Below are positions 9,601-63,340 of a stretch of 64,000 bases of DNA, one piece after another. How positions within the stretch are numbered: position 1 is the stretch's first letter; every line of letters starts with the position of its first letter. Source of the DNA: Bathymodiolus brooksi (taxonomy: Eukaryota > Mollusca > Bivalvia > Mytilida > Modiolidae); the NCBI GenBank assembly GCA_963680875.1, contig OY804584.1, positions 91,386,031-91,450,030 on the forward strand, read 5' to 3'. A model generated the notes under the pieces. It did not search any database. It was not told the origin of the DNA and saw nothing but the letters and a program-made list of their open reading frames with translations. A program made the translations under genes and the position numbers.

Positions 9601-12559
9601 GTTTCTATCATAATGTTTCATTTCCTATTAAAGGCATACAGGCTGTCAGAATTGAATTTGTTTGTTTATATTAAAAGTTGCCAATATTCGATGTTTTACA
9701 CTTATAAAATGTTCTGAACAAGAAGCCAGGTTTAAAAAATATGTTATAATGTGGTAATTAGTGAAAAGAATTCGAATGTCTGTCGGTGGAATCGCCATTA
9801 ACACACCTAATTATAAGTCGGCTTCTTATTTCCGAAGTTTGCCGAATACTGATAACTGCTATAAATAACCAGGTAGCATTTTGCATGTAAATTCGTTAGA
9901 ATTAATACAATTTAAAAAAAAAAATCTATGAAATTGGATCCCGGAGTAATCAGTTAATGTTATATAATGGTATTTTGTAAGATTGACACTTAAAATCGGA
10001 AATACGTGATGAAATCAATAAAAACAAACCCAAACTCTGCAAAGGGGCCCGATAAAGGGAAAATTGTAAGCAAATCGTTTGCATATTATTGACAACACTT
10101 GAGAGTCTTGATTATATTTTTTTCGAAAAAACCAGACATGAAGTTCATTATTTTATTCTCTAATTTAAAAGAGATATCACCTAGCGTTTTCTCCTGAAAA
10201 AAAGAATATATAAAAAACTACGATGCAATTCTACTGTTAAAATACGATTCGTCCGAAAAAAGATACTAGATTATGCTTACGTGTTGAAAAATGAAGTAGG
10301 TCGGTACAGCATCTTTTTTAATTTTTACACAAAGCTTGCTGAATCCTCCTTGTTGTGTCGTTTTCGTGTAGAATCCGTCAATGTTTTGGTTTGTGCCATG
10401 TGCTTTTTTTTTTTTCAACAAACAATTTCGCACATGCGCAAACGCTTTACCGAATGAGGTCACTGTGTAGGTCGTATGAATGTATGAATATTGTGCGGGT
10501 AAACATTGGATTCTTTACTGGATTCAAGAAAATAAAACAGCGACGTATTTCCTTCGTTCTAGGCTATATACGTATGATATTATGAAAAATTTCAACTGCA
10601 ATTAGTATAAAACATCGAATATTGACAACTTTTTATATAAAAAAAAGTAATAAATTCTGACAGCCTGTATGCCTTTAAATGTATTGCATATGCTAGCTAT
10701 TAATCATTTTATTTTAGGTGGAGATATACTTGTTAGAGCTAGACAATCTGTTCTTGTTTCCTTCAAAATCTAACTTACCTCAGTCTGGCGAAAAAAATAA
10801 ATCGATATCAACTCACATAATCTATATTCTTTTTCATGAAAGAAACAATTTAAACAAATCGTTAAAAAAATCACATTACCATACTACATGTAAAGAAAAC
10901 TTCTCCCAAGCCTGTGGATCGAGACTCCTCATATTATAACAAAGTAAAATTGCACGCCATGTTGCAGCTGAAAACGACACATTGTCGTTGCATTGCCCGC
11001 TTTAAAACGGTACTTTAGATATGAGAATTAAGTGAAAAACAGTTTAATCTTTTAGTTTCCTTGTTCCATAATATTGTAGTTTCCTTGCGTTTTTTTTTTA
11101 TGAGTTTTCTTTTTTTTTAGTGGGTCTACATTCGTATCTTTATTATACTAGTTAAACAATTGGCTACACTATTCTAACACTTGCCTTTGTATGCTAATAG
11201 GGTCAGTGCAACGGTCGAAATGGCTCCTTTCGCTGATGCACATAAATGGAAAATAGGATGGATACAAGCTTGCACAGATATGATGTTTCATAACACGTAT
11301 GGAGATGAAGGATAGTAAGTAAAATATATTTGATTAGTTTGTGCTTAACGCCACTCTCAGCTATACTTCCGGATAATGGTAACGATTATCAGTGCTGTGC
11401 AATCAGTGCCTATCACTAGATATAATTTTTCCAAATTTATAATGACATATATGAGCAAATCCTTCTTCGTTTAAATTTGGATTGCAGGACCCGGGTGGCT
11501 CAATGAGTTGGGTAGTTGGATTACCTAGCAACTCATACAAGCCTATCACCAATGCAGCGTGGGTTCGCGCCCCGCTTTGTAAATTACAGAAAAGGGTGCA
11601 CTCGAATCGCAGCCGCAAGTGATAAAGTTTACCAGTTGCTTGCCCATGGCCGGTGGTTCTCTCCGGGTACTCCCGGCTTCTTCCACCACTAAAACTGGTC
11701 GCCATGATATAGCTGAAATATTGCTGAAAGTGGCGTTAAACACCAAAAATCAAATCAAATCAAATCAAATCAAATTAAATTTGGATTTCAAGGTATCTTT
11801 CAAAAGTGATGAACGAATGTATATAAGGGGATTCATTTGAGTTTTTTTTTTTTTTGGGGGGTATTTGTTTGCTTAGAAAAGACAATACTAAGTTGAAAAA
11901 CTTGTGTGATCCTTTTGTCATAATTTAGACAATAAAATATACTTTAATTAAATAATCTGTATTATTTCTGCAGTACAAGTTGGGAGTTTCCAGAATTAAC
12001 AAGTGATCAACAAACGATGATTAGCGACTGTGATGGTTACCACTATCCGTGGTATGGCTCTCGTAACGAGACCGTTGTTTTCGAGGGTCCATGCAAGATG
12101 TACCAATCAGCAACAATAGCTATGAATGACAACTTCCACCCGCATGTAACCTGGAGGAACCCATCAAACAACAAGCAAAGGGAACCAAACCTTACACATA
12201 TTATCCGTGACCAGAGTTTTAATGTCTGGCTAGTTTCATGGAACATGACAACAGACAAGGCCTACATTTTGAAGACCATACGATGGAATATGAAGCTTGA
12301 GATAAATGTTGATCCAAGAACGGTTCTTGGAAGTCGGGCTAAAGTTTTAAATTCTTTTGTTCCTAATCAGCCAATAGTTCTGGAACAGAACATTCCTATA
12401 CCACGCTGTTCATTGATGCCACCAAATGCTAATAGTGCTCAAATGTTGGTATGGAGACCAAAATTTGGAGACCCACAGTGTATCATTCCACCAGTCTGGA
12501 AGAAAGATATTCCCATAGAAGACCAAGTTGTTCGAGTTGACCCACTTTGTAAACTATGA
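9413..12559 (+). CDS. FAM78: FAM78 family protein, three coding exons (295 aa)
   Basis: Coding exons are 9413-9600, 11201-11314 and 11974-12559; joined they give 888 nt, 295 residues plus stop. All junctions use GT/AG and keep frame. The product matches the vertebrate FAM78A/FAM78B proteins as I remember them: VLKYRTPNFR at the first junction (residues 54-63), KIGWIQACTDM then FHNTYGDEGYTSWEFPEL across the second, then MNDNFHP.VTWR, LTHIIRDQSF..WLVSWNMTT, LKTIRWNMKLEI.VDP.T.LGSRA and MPPNANSAQMLVWRPK.GDP in exon 3. Length is close to the vertebrate proteins. The family has no established biochemical function, and I see no catalytic motif, signal peptide or membrane segment. I chose the ATG at 9413 for its strong context (aaaagATGGc). 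In-frame ATGs at 9239 and 9293 lie in repeat-derived sequence and are less likely. It converges on DCLK. Confidence 0.9.
9632..10674. mobile_element. TTAA-flanked inverted-repeat element in FAM78 intron 1
   Basis: A 1043-bp element bounded by TTAA on both sides (9628-9631 and 10675-10678). The inverted ends begin AGGCATACAGGCTGTCAGAA and stay similar for about 75 bp (including AATATTCGATGTTTTA). It has no transposase frame. TTAA duplications fit piggyBac-type (or Kolobok) non-autonomous elements. Confidence 0.75.
11201..11314 (+). CDS. FAM78: FAM78 coding exon 2
   Basis: 114 nt, acceptor CTAATAG|G and donor GGATA|GTAAGT. It encodes the VSATVEMAP stretch and the strongly conserved WKIGWIQACTDM...FHNTYGDEG segment (to residue 101). 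Confidence 0.9.
11484..11774 (+). mobile_element. tRNA-headed SINE with 13-bp TSD, FAM78 intron 2
   Basis: The body starts GCAGGACCCGGGTGGCTCAA (A-box-like TGGCTCAATGAG). It has a B-box-like GGGTTCGCGCCCC, a conserved central CTCCGGGTACTCCCGG and a 3' region ending GAAAGTGGCGTTAAACACC with an (AAATC)n tail. The target-site duplication TTAAATTTGGATT is perfect on both sides (11471-11483 and 11775-11787), which fixes the element ends exactly. Confidence 0.85.
11974..12559 (+). CDS. FAM78: FAM78 coding exon 3 (C-terminal two thirds)
   Basis: 586 nt, acceptor TTTCTGCAG|TACAAG, ending at TGA 12557-12559. It carries the residues that define the family (TSWEFPEL, MNDNFHPHVTW, HIIRDQSF, NANSAQMLVWRPK). 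It has an extra C-terminal tail (WKKDIPIEDQVVRVDPLCKL) beyond the vertebrate proteins as I recall them. Confidence 0.92.
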
Positions 12560-12666
12560 GTGAACAGTTAACAGTTGTTACATGGGACTGTGATACCGTA
12601 TATCATTTTTATACACATTTTAATTTCATTTTTTGTATTTTATAAATACTTTGCAATGATAAGTGC

Positions 12667-12672
12667 AATAAA
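12667..12672 (+). terminator. Probable FAM78 poly(A) signal AATAAA
   Basis: The first AATAAA downstream of the stop, 108 bp after it, before the SINE at 12745. It implies a short 3' UTR. Confidence 0.5.
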
Positions 12673-12744
12673 ATATTTGTTTACTAAAATGATTGATTTA
12701 AGTATTTTCAATCAAGCTGCCTATTATGAATTATGTTCATGGTT

Positions 12745-12980
12745 ATGGTGTATAAAGCCACTTTCAACAATATATCAGTTATATCGTGGCACCAGTTATA
12801 TTTGTGGAGGAAACCGGAGTACCCTGAGAAAACCACTGACCCGCCGCAAGTCACTGACAAACTTTATCACATAATGTTGTATCGAGTACACCTTGTCATG
12901 AGCGAGATTCGAACTCACAACTTTAGTGGTGATAGGCACTGATATCATAGTTAGTTGTAAATCCAACTACCAGACGACCC
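12745..12980 (-). mobile_element. SINE, minus orientation
   Basis: A full-length copy of the common SINE of this window. Read on the - strand it has a tRNA-like head (GTAGTTGGATTTACAACTA, B-box AGTTCGAATCTCG), the GAGTACACC / TTGTCAGTGACTTG block, a central GGTTTTCTC.GGGTACTCCGG core and a 3' end at GTTGAAAGTGGC. The core resembles deeply conserved SINE central domains (possibly the Nin domain); that label is from memory. Confidence 0.8.
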
Positions 12981-13104
12981 CTAACAGCTTGTTATGAATT
13001 GACCGAATGATATGTAAATGTATTTCCCCAATTACTAGTATGAACAGAAATAAAAATTAGAGCGAAATTGAACATACAGTACATGAATATCAGGATGTCT
13101 TCAT

Positions 13105-13490
13105 ATAAGCCTACCCTTCCGGAGTCCGGAGTCCCCGAGTTCGCAAACCCCCCCGATTTTTACATATAATAGTGGGGTTCGTGGGGTTCATCAAATGACA
13201 CATTTTCACGTTTTCAATTCTGTGTTGTGATGTACGCTACGATTTCTGCCACGTAAAAACGATCTTGGGTTCGTCTTCCCTGCCATTTTTGTTGTCAGGA
13301 GTTCATGTTTTATTATTGTTATTTGTATTTATATAAGTATGCTGGGGTCCAACACGATTTTCAGAACAGATGAAGTTCATGTCGTTTAACAGTAATGAAT
13401 ACGACCGGTGTCGCTAATTGAGCAGGAACTGTTAACCCTTCCGGAGCACCTGAGTTCACCCCGGCTTTTAGTGGATGTTTCTTTTGGTCA
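13105..13490. repeat. Dispersed repeat with CCGGAGCACCTGAGTTCACC motif
   Basis: Contains two inverted-orientation copies of the phrase found at 45735-45785 and 53340-53400 (GGGGTGAACTCAGGTGTTCC, AAGGGTAAGCAG). It is a family I associate with mussel genomes. No coding content. Confidence 0.45.
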
Positions 13491-13683
13491 TTGCACTGTG
13501 CTTTCTTCTTCGAATTACGACATCTGATTACCCCTTTGGTTCCTTGAAACCTTTCTTTCTATTTGAGTAACACAACTGATTTCTTATAAGAAACAGGAAC
13601 TTGTTTACCATTTCCAGCACCTTGGTTTTGGTGTTGGTCTAGTATAAAATGGATATCATTATCAACTCATTGAATACACGTTG

Positions 13684-13748
13684 TTCTCGCCATGATATAG
13701 CTGAAACATTGCTGAGTTGGCGTTTAACAACAATCATTCACTCACTCT
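13684..13748 (+). mobile_element. SINE 3' fragment
   Basis: Only the 3' end (CGCCATGATATAGCTGAAAC...GGCGTTTAACAAC) with a CATTCACTCACT tail. Confidence 0.6.
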
Positions 13749-15561
13749 GTGATATAAGTTATCATATTTTTTCATTTTTCATGACTTGATAGGGACCCCC
13801 ATCACCTGACCTCCCCCTCCCCATATCTTATAACTGTAATGTAATTAACCATTGTCAAAAACAGGTCTTCAAACAAAAAAAGTAAAACAAACTGTTATGA
13901 ATTATATTTTATTATTGACCAATAAACCAGTGTAAAATGACAAGTTATTTCCATGGTAACACGATCTTTCCATGGCAATGGTGTTTACAAGCACTACATT
14001 TGTTTTCAACACAAAAATCAGTTGTTGTTTTGCAAATATCCTGAGATAATGAATAATATAATCTATTTGGTAATAATCATCTTGAACAGCAGAATTCTGG
14101 TTTAACTATTGTGGTTAAAAGAAAGATTTTAAACTTAGGGAAAAATGGTGTGGTTAAAAGAAAGAATCTTTTAAACTTATGGAAAAAAATGTTTGGATTT
14201 TAAAGTGAGATCAACTCAACTAATGTAATAATCTCATGGATTTAAAAATGGTATTCAAAAATTAAAAGCTTTCCATGGTCCACAGCTGAAACAAAGATTT
14301 AGACTTTGATCAAACTTGATCAAAAGTGAAATAAAATTCAAAATTGTTTCCTTATCAAAGGAAAACTGACTTTCCCAATTTACTGGTTTTCTTATTATAA
14401 TTCTAAGCAATTTTATAAAGTTGATTTGCATTAAGCTTTAACATGGCATAGATAAGAGAGACTCAAAATCTTGTATTATCAAGGGGAAATAACTCAAATT
14501 TGTTGTACGTAGAAAAAATACAAAAATAGTGTGTAACTATGTCCTGATGACACTGAAGTAGACGAGAAACATGTTGACAAAATACTATAATTCCAAGATG
14601 TTGTTGTCTTTATATCACTACGAGAAACAAATGATCAATTCGAATATTAAGAAGTTTATATGGAATTTATAATGAAGGGGGGGGGGGGTCCATATTCTTT
14701 CTTTGGTTTAATATTTGGTAAAAGAAAACCTGTCAATTTTGATTTGATAAGGTTATTGTAGTATGAGAAATTTCTATTAAAAAAAATGATTTTGAAAGTT
14801 TTATATCTAAATGTAAATGTAATTATCTCCCTTTGAAATATAAATTTGTAATTATCTCCCCTTGAAATATCAATTTGCTTAGTTCTTTCTTGATATGTAA
14901 AAGATAAAGAGTCTATCTTAGCTTGTAAATCTAAAGAATAACTGTAATAATTTATAAATAGATTTTCTTTCTACCATAAAAAAAAATATCTGCTTTTCTA
15001 GAAACTTAAAATAAATAAACAGCAACATAATATATATTTATATTCAAAATGACCAGCAATTATTATATGACATTCACATCGTGAATATTCATGTGTGTAA
15101 GACATTGATGATGAATATTCATAACATTATGAGTTTTAACAATGCATAATCACAGAAATGTTGAAGTTTTATAACTTCATGTCAAATAAACAATGAATAT
15201 TCATTCATATGTGGAAGAATATACTAATTTTAGTAAAAAAAAATCATGAATTTGCATCATAAATTATGAATATTTATGACTTACTAAATATGATGCATAG
15301 ATCTGAACTCAGTCAACATTTATTCTTTTGGAAATTACAAAGTGTCTGCCATGAGTAGATGATATACAATAGTGTGTATAACAAATGTCAAATTTAGATT
15401 CGATGAAAAGAAAACCGAAAACTGTACACAATATTAATACAATGTACCCCTTCCCACATGAACAATAAATAATGATCAAATTTCAACATGATCTTATTTT
15501 TGAAGATCGAGAAAAAAGACTTGCATAATTTTTCAAATATTACCCTAACATTATAATTAGG

Positions 15562-15690
15562 TATACTACAGTATAATAGCCCCCTCTTATAAGATCACCC
15601 CTTCTACAACGAAAAAGTGACCTTGAGAGAGGGGTGACCTCTCTTGAGGGGGACAATTTAGCAGTATTTTATTATTTCAGTGCATTGGAA
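15562..15690. repeat. Dispersed MITE-like repeat (CCCCCTCTTATAAG)
   Basis: Shares TAATAGCCCCCTCTTATAAG, GAGAGGGGTGACCTCTCTTG and GGGGGACAATTTAG with 26503-26655 and 54236-54365. One end looks like TACAGTA, suggesting a TA-inserting MITE. Boundaries are approximate. Confidence 0.5.
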
Positions 15691-16150
15691 ATATGGCCTG
15701 ATAATAGGGTTGGCCTTCAGTGGAAGGGAACTACCATGTTCTTCAATTATAATTTCAATATTTTCTTTGTTGTGTACATAAATGTTGATAAAAAAAAAAT
15801 AGCTGCAACTTAAACAGATGGGAAAAGAAGTGATTTGCTTCAAAAGTACATAAAAATAAAAATAATTTTGAAAATCCAATCATTTCACAATACATTTACA
15901 ACTTTTTAGAAATTTTCATTTCATAATTAATATGGTAATCTGTACAAGTAAAAATATTTTAATATACATTAATATATATATATCACTCATTTGGATAACA
16001 TTATCACAGAATTTTGAAAACAAATATTTACATGTTTGTATTAACATACATCTGTTTTTGGCACATAGACAAACTACTTGTGTAGTGACATATATATCAC
16101 ATTCATATTAACACTATAAGCTGATGAAGATCTCAGCATGTTGTTTACAT

Positions 16151-16346
16151 AGGTCACATGACAAAACTTGAATGAAACAGGTCACATGACAAAACTGGAA
16201 CGGAACAGGTCACATGACAAAACTTGAATGGAACAGGTCAAATAACAAAAATTGAATGAAAGAGGTCACATGACAAAACTTGAATGGAACAGGTCACATG
16301 ACAAAACTTAAATGAAATAGGTCACATGACAAAACATGAATGAAAT
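16151..16346. repeat. 28-bp tandem repeat x7 with GGTCACATGAC
   Basis: Seven head-to-tail 28-bp units (AGGTCACATGACAAAACTTG + AATGAAAC). Six of the seven keep GGTCACATGACA; the fourth has GGTCAAATAACA. Its place in the likely DCLK 3' UTR is an inference. Confidence 0.85.
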
Positions 16347-17214
16347 CACATGATATTAGATTAATATTTTATTCACATGTTTAAATCTCTAAAACGTCAC
16401 ATGAATAACAGAAAATTTACTAAGATGTTTGAAATTTTTCCAGTTTGTATTCAAATGAACTCGTATTTTATGTTTTGACAAAAAATTAGTGTTTCATTTT
16501 CTTAAAATTGAGAAATCGGAATCTTAAGAAAAAGTTGAATACATAAATTTAACTATATTCACATGAAAAAAAGACTACAAATACATTTAGTTAATGCTGA
16601 TACAAGTTAAACTAAGGGAAATAACTCTAATTAATTTTCACAAAAACATTTGAATAAAATATCACTGGTTTTTGTAACATCAACATATAAAACTATAGAT
16701 AGGCAAGAATACAGATATTTAGAAATTGGTGTGGCTTTCATAAATAATTTAAATAATACTCAATTAACAAAAAAAAATCGTCACGTAATATCGAAAAATT
16801 GTCATGTAAAAGAAAAAAATATAAATGTAAAGCAATAACATTAATTCTGGACGGAAACTTAAAACAAAATATCTGATAAACGGTAGCAATGAAATAAATA
16901 TTAAATGTTTATTGAAATGTGTGGTAAATGGACGGAGAAATTACAGTATACCCTATGTCGGAATCCATGATATATTGGTAAACGGACGGAACAATTACTA
17001 CGTGTGAATCAATGATTAGTTTAATTTTTAGTTTTTATGTAAATTATTCAATCAAAGCGTTTCATTATAAAGAGATATGTTAACTAAATATTTCAAATAA
17101 CTAAGTTTGTCCTTCCTTAAGAGCAATTTCAAATCCAGATGAACATTTTAGGTCTCTATTGAATCCACGATTTTATCTGGAATTTCAAATCAATTGTGGA
17201 TATGTTTTATATGT

Positions 17215-17395
17215 AGAGTCAAACCTGTATTAAGAGGTCACATGTGAGACAAAGAAAAAGTGGTCTTATAAGACAGATGACCTCTTAAAAGGGTTCAATT
17301 CATTTGACATTTTCTATGACACGACAAGAAAAAATATAACCTTTTTATTAGAGGCGACTGCTTAATAGAGGTGACCACATCCACAGGTTTGACTG
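17215..17395. mobile_element. TA-flanked MITE (GTCAAACCTGT ends)
   Basis: Inverted ends GAGTCAAACCTGTATTAAGA and CAGTCAAACCTGTGGATGTG. The interior GAGGTCAC / GTGACC blocks match, in opposite orientation, the copy at 27180-27358. Tc1/mariner-type by its TA target. Confidence 0.65.
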
Positions 17396-17506
17396 TAATT
17401 TAAATTTATATCTTTTTACTTTTTCCATTAAAAATGAATATTTTACAGAAAAACTAAAAAAACCTGATCTAGTAGTTTGATAATGAATTGTTTATCACAG
17501 TAATAT

Positions 17507-58819
<41,313 letters not shown>

Positions 58820-59720
58820 GACAGATTATTTCTCGTAATTTCACGTAGGACTTCTTTTGGAACAAATGTCTCAAATTAACTCCAAGATCAAATGTAACAA
58901 TGTCTAAACTAAATTTATTCCAAGTATTTTGAACAATGTCCTGGTAATTGAACTATTTTTCCTATTTTTGATACAAAGTCTCTCTGTCATTTCCTTCCAA
59001 CAAAATCCAGCTTTGATTAAGTCCCTAAACAGTATTATCTTCAATATCAACAAGCACAGTTATCTCCCTTTTTCATCAAATTCTTCAAAATCTCTAATGA
59101 ACTTAGCACAAGAATGTTAGCTAAATTAATATATTACGAAGAAAAATATCAAAATTGGTTTGTCCCGTTTCCATACAAAAGGACCAAAAATCGCGAAAGA
59201 TCACATCATAAAAACAGATTTGTTGTTAAGGAAAATCCTGTGTTGTATATGGTGAAAATACTTCACACCAGCAACCCCACGTCTTTACATTATCAAATTC
59301 ATTACAATATAAAATACATTACACCTAAGTTTCAGTGAATGTTTCCTATCCCGGAGACAAAAACCTGGGCAGAAGAATTTATCATCGGTACTTAAACTCT
59401 TTGTGTATCGTAAAACTGACAGAGAAAATTTAGTTGTTAATATATTTCAAAGCTGTTTTTATTGTCGTCATTGACCTGGCAAATGTAGTTATGATAATCT
59501 AAATGAGGCGTTATATTATTAAGAATCTCCAAATATATTTTGATCATAGGTTGTAAAACTGTCAATATCTCTAATAAGGTTATTCTAAAATTTTCTCGAC
59601 TAGACAATACCAACCTAATGAAATACAATTAGTACAAGTAACTACTGGTTGATGAATTCCCACTTTATTTTTCAAGGATTTTCTGGAGCTTTGGATCAAT
59701 AAAACTAGCTTAACCCAATC
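58820..59720. other. Upstream of DCLK exon 1a
   Basis: Should contain the most distal promoter if exon 1a is real. I see no clear TATA box, CpG cluster or other core element. Confidence 0.3.
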
Positions 59721-59725
59721 AAGGG

Positions 59726-59958
59726 TTAGGGTTATGGTGCTTAACGCCACTTTCAACAATATTTTAGTTACATCAAGGCGGTCAGTTGTATTGGTGGAGT
59801 ACACCAGAGTACCTGGAGAAAACCACCGACCTGTTGCAAGTCTTATCACATAATATTGTACCGAGTACACCTCACAATGAACAGGGTTCAAACTCACAAC
59901 TTTAGTGGTGATTGCACAGGTAGTTGTTAATCCAACTACCATACTATCACGACCACCC
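59726..59958 (-). mobile_element. SINE, minus orientation, telomere-like tail
   Basis: On -, the 3' end reads GGCGTTAAGCACCATAACCC + TAACCC, a telomere-type tail like the copy at 42825. Confidence 0.8.
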
Positions 59959-59959
59959 C

Positions 59960-61980
59960 AACTACTGGTTGACATTTTCCCATTGAAAAAACTTTACCTA
60001 CATTTTCCCACCACCCCCTCAACAATGCTTGTGTCTTATTATTAATAATAAGTTCCCTCTTGTAATAAACTTATGGTAGTCTGAAACTAACTGAGAAATA
60101 TTCATCAAAAAGTTGACACTTGGGAGATAGATAATCCTTTTTTAATGTGGTTATCATGATTCCCCATCTCTTTTTAAAATCAAATGTAAAATCTTTGCAT
60201 TCATATAACAAAAGGACAATTGGAGAGTTGGAGATTTTTTTTTCTTTCTTAAAATAAGTTTACATTGCATGATATCATGCAGAGATGAGTACCCCCTCTC
60301 TTTTTCAAAATCAAAAGTTTCTTAACATATCTCAAATAATCTTTACTTGAAAGTATCTGGAGTATGTAATGGGAGATAACTCTAATCCTATCTAATGCTT
60401 TTTGTTTTAAAGGGAGACAATTGATATGTACTATACAGTTGATTACACTTGTAATGTGCATAGTTCAGTTGATGTTGGTTTTGTCCTTAGAAACATCTAG
60501 TCATTTTACTTGGGAACTTAAACAAGATAATGTGGTCATCTATTTTTAAATAAAAGGTCATGTGAAGGGTCAAACTGATCCTGTTTCTATCAAATTAATC
60601 TTTTCTAAGACTTAAAGCTGGTTGTAAAATTAATGTATTTTTTTCTCTTTTTGCTCTTAAAAACTTATTTAAACGGATTCTTATGAAAATAGTTGTAAAG
60701 TGAATGTATTTTTTGTCTTTTTGCTCTTAAAACTTATTTAAACTGATTCTTATGAATACTTTTTGAATCATAAATCATGTCTCTTATATATATAATCTCT
60801 AAAATAGAAGTTTTAGTTTGTGTATTTCTATGAGATTATAAATGACATTCAATGGAGGTTTTCCTTCTTTAAAGAAACAATTGTAAAAATTTAAAACAAT
60901 TATGAAAAGAAAATTTAAACAATTATATCAAATATATCAACAAAATGAACAACCATCTCTCACCTCAAATCATAAAATAAGACCACTGCGTATAACATTG
61001 TAAATCCAGGTCCTGGTTTGGAGTAATGGCAAAAAAGTGGCAGGGTTAGTAACTGGATCTCAAAGGGAACTTCAGATATAAACAAATGATAAAAAAACAT
61101 GCAGAGATTCACTTCTACTCAAAAAGACCACACAATATTACAAAAATGAATTACAACATAAACATGGACTGTACAATAGCAGGGTCAATGAATGCTCATA
61201 GTTAACCGACTTCTAGCTATGAAGGTGAAAAACCTGTTGGTTAAAACCCAATTGAACTCGAATGAATGAGTACTAACTCTACAATTACAAGACCATTAGT
61301 GTAAGGTACTGTACAAACACTCTATGGCCATCTCAGGACGTCTTAATCCCTCCGTTATACCTGCTTTAGTAAAAACAATGTAAAGAAAGACATCATTTAC
61401 AGAGAGATGACTTTATAATAGCATTATATCAGAAGTTACGGGAGAAAAATGTAGTTCCAAAAAAGTAAACATAGGCCATTCATGAAACACCCCTGGTACA
61501 ATTTTTGACAAAAACATGACGTCACACACGCCATTAAAGATTTACCATTTAAATTTAATATATAACCAACATTAACAAGAAATAAATGGATTTGTGAGTT
61601 TAACGAGGATTTCTACATACAATCTATCTTATTTACATTTCAATTAATGTACTATTTTGATTAAAAGGCAATATGCTTCATGCAGGCATATCATATTGAC
61701 AAACTTTAGAAGTTGACACGCCGCCAGATTTAATAAACTATAAATTTCGTAAATGATATGTAATAAATATCTTTATTACGAGGCTGGGAATGGGGCAGGT
61801 AGCAATAAAAAATGCTATGGAGGAGAGGAGAAAATTGTGTCACTTATTCAAAGTTTGGGCTTAAAAACTCGCAATTGGACATATTTCACGCTAGGAGTTA
61901 TGACTCTTTGTGAAATTATTCCTTAAATATTTTGGATATTATTTATTTTCATGTTCTTATTATACAAATCTGACCCTTTT
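59960..61980. other. Non-coding, AT-rich
   Basis: Holds a 74-76-bp direct duplication at about 60611-60760 (TGTAAARTKAATGTATTTTT, TTTTTGCTCTTAAAACTTAT). No exon or RNA gene recognised. Confidence 0.45.
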
Positions 61981-61982
61981 TT

Positions 61983-62125
61983 TAACCACCTTGATGGTGT
62001 AGATATTAGTCTGCTTGTCTCGAGTGGGGGTCAGTAGTGGTTCATTCTCTGGTCAGGTCAAACAAAAGACTATAAAATTGTTATTTTTTGCTTCTCTGCT
62101 AAGCATGCAGCATTAAAGAATTATA
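61983..62125 (+). mobile_element. Second SINE type, plus orientation
   Basis: CCACCTTGATGGTGTAGATA head, CTGGTCAGGTCAAACAAAAG, and a 3' GCATGCAGCATTAAAGAATT. Same family as 18121. Confidence 0.5.
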
Positions 62126-62464
62126 CCAAAGGTTGGGTGGCTCAGTCAGTAGCTATAGTATGACACTTCAGAAATTCAAGCTAGTCCTTTAAGCAGCTGT
62201 GGAGCCTCACACAAAAACATCCCATTTCATTTTTCATGTTATACCAATATTGGAAAATGTATTGAACACAAACTTATTCTAGGTTCCTCAAGAATTACCA
62301 GTAATGTCAATTTTATTGACAAAAGATAGAAATGAGCTGATTTATGAAGAAAACTGTAGAATTTTAAAATATATTAAAGATTCTAAACTATTCATTATGA
62401 CTTAACATTATGTCACTTTATCAGTAATTTGGACATTTTTCCTTTGATCACACCGAGTGATATT

Positions 62465-62730
62465 ATTGGTTTGTTTGTTTGTTTGTTTGATGGTGTTTAA
62501 CGTCACTTTCAACAATATTTCAGCTATATCGTGGCGGTCAGTTTTAGGGGGTAGAAGGAAACCAGAGTACCCGTAGAAAAAAACACCGACCTGTCCCAAG
62601 TCACTGACAAACTTTATCACATAATGTTGTATAACTCGCCCTGATCGAGATTCAAACTCACAACATCAGTGGTGATAAATACTTGATTGCATAGGTAGCT
62701 GTAAATCCAACTACCATATGATCACGCAGA
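62465..62730 (-). mobile_element. SINE, minus orientation, complete, (AAAC)n tail
   Basis: Tail (on -) CACCATCAAACAAACAAACA; core slightly degenerate (GTTTTTTTCTACGGGTACTC). Confidence 0.8.
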
Positions 62731-63090
62731 TGATACCCCATTGTGAGCCCCTCCCTTTATTAAAATATCTTTTACAAATGACCATGTAGATGGTACCCCA
62801 TTCTTAGCCCCTCCCTTTATTTAGGACCATGTTTATAGTACCTCAGTCTGCGCCAATCCCTTTATTAGGTGACCATGTTGATCATGTACCCCCATTGTGA
62901 GCCCCTCCCTTTATTAAAATATCTTCATTACATATTAATGGTAGATTGTGCCCTTTATTAAGGACCATGTTTATAGTACCCCATTCGGAACCCATTCCTT
63001 TATTAGGGACCATGTTGATCAGGTACCCCCATTCTGAGCCCCTCCCTTTATTAAAATATCTTCATTACATATTAATGGTAGATGTATATA
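62728..63090. repeat. Irregular tandem repeat (GAGCCCCTCCCTTTATT)
   Basis: Six imperfect units built on GACCATGT.GAT..GTACCCC plus GAGCCCCTCCCTTTATTA. Two longer units about 131 bp apart share AAATATCTTCATTACATATT. Confidence 0.75.
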
Positions 63091-63340
63091 CAGTGATAAT
63101 ATAGAAAGTCAACATATTATAAAAGACTAATGTTTACATAATAGAACAAATCTACCATTACTGTACTTTATTGTTAGGTCTAACCTATGACCAACTAAAA
63201 ACTAGAAAGTATATAAAGACAATTCTAAAGAACATGACATTCACCTCGTATAATAATAGATCTATGTACAGAAAGTTTAATTTCAGTTAAAAGGGAAAGA
63301 AAGTAATTGACGGAAATGTTAATTAGTACAGAGTGCTATA

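Larger units (their letters stand above)
13880..17506 (-). other. Probable DCLK 3' UTR and flank
   Basis: 3.6 kb of AT-rich sequence downstream of the DCLK stop. It has few recognisable transposons compared with the rest of the window, which would fit a long 3' UTR. Several - strand AATAAA signals exist (for example near 13905), so the end cannot be placed. It holds TGAATATTCA palindromes at 15080-15200 and a 28-bp tandem array at 16151. No ORF is supportable. Confidence 0.3.

Noticed and set aside
10718..10939. Open frame preceded by TTTTAG|GTGG in FAM78 intron 1
   Set aside because: An acceptor-like site is present, but exon 1 joins 11201 in frame with family-conserved residues on both sides, and this frame has no FAM78 similarity.
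11484..11774. tRNA gene at the SINE head
   Set aside because: A- and B-box-like motifs are present but no cloverleaf or anticodon arm can be drawn, and a 13-bp duplication marks it as a retroposon.
12575..12942. Open frames just after FAM78
   Set aside because: They are the common SINE read through; the same peptides appear at other SINE copies.
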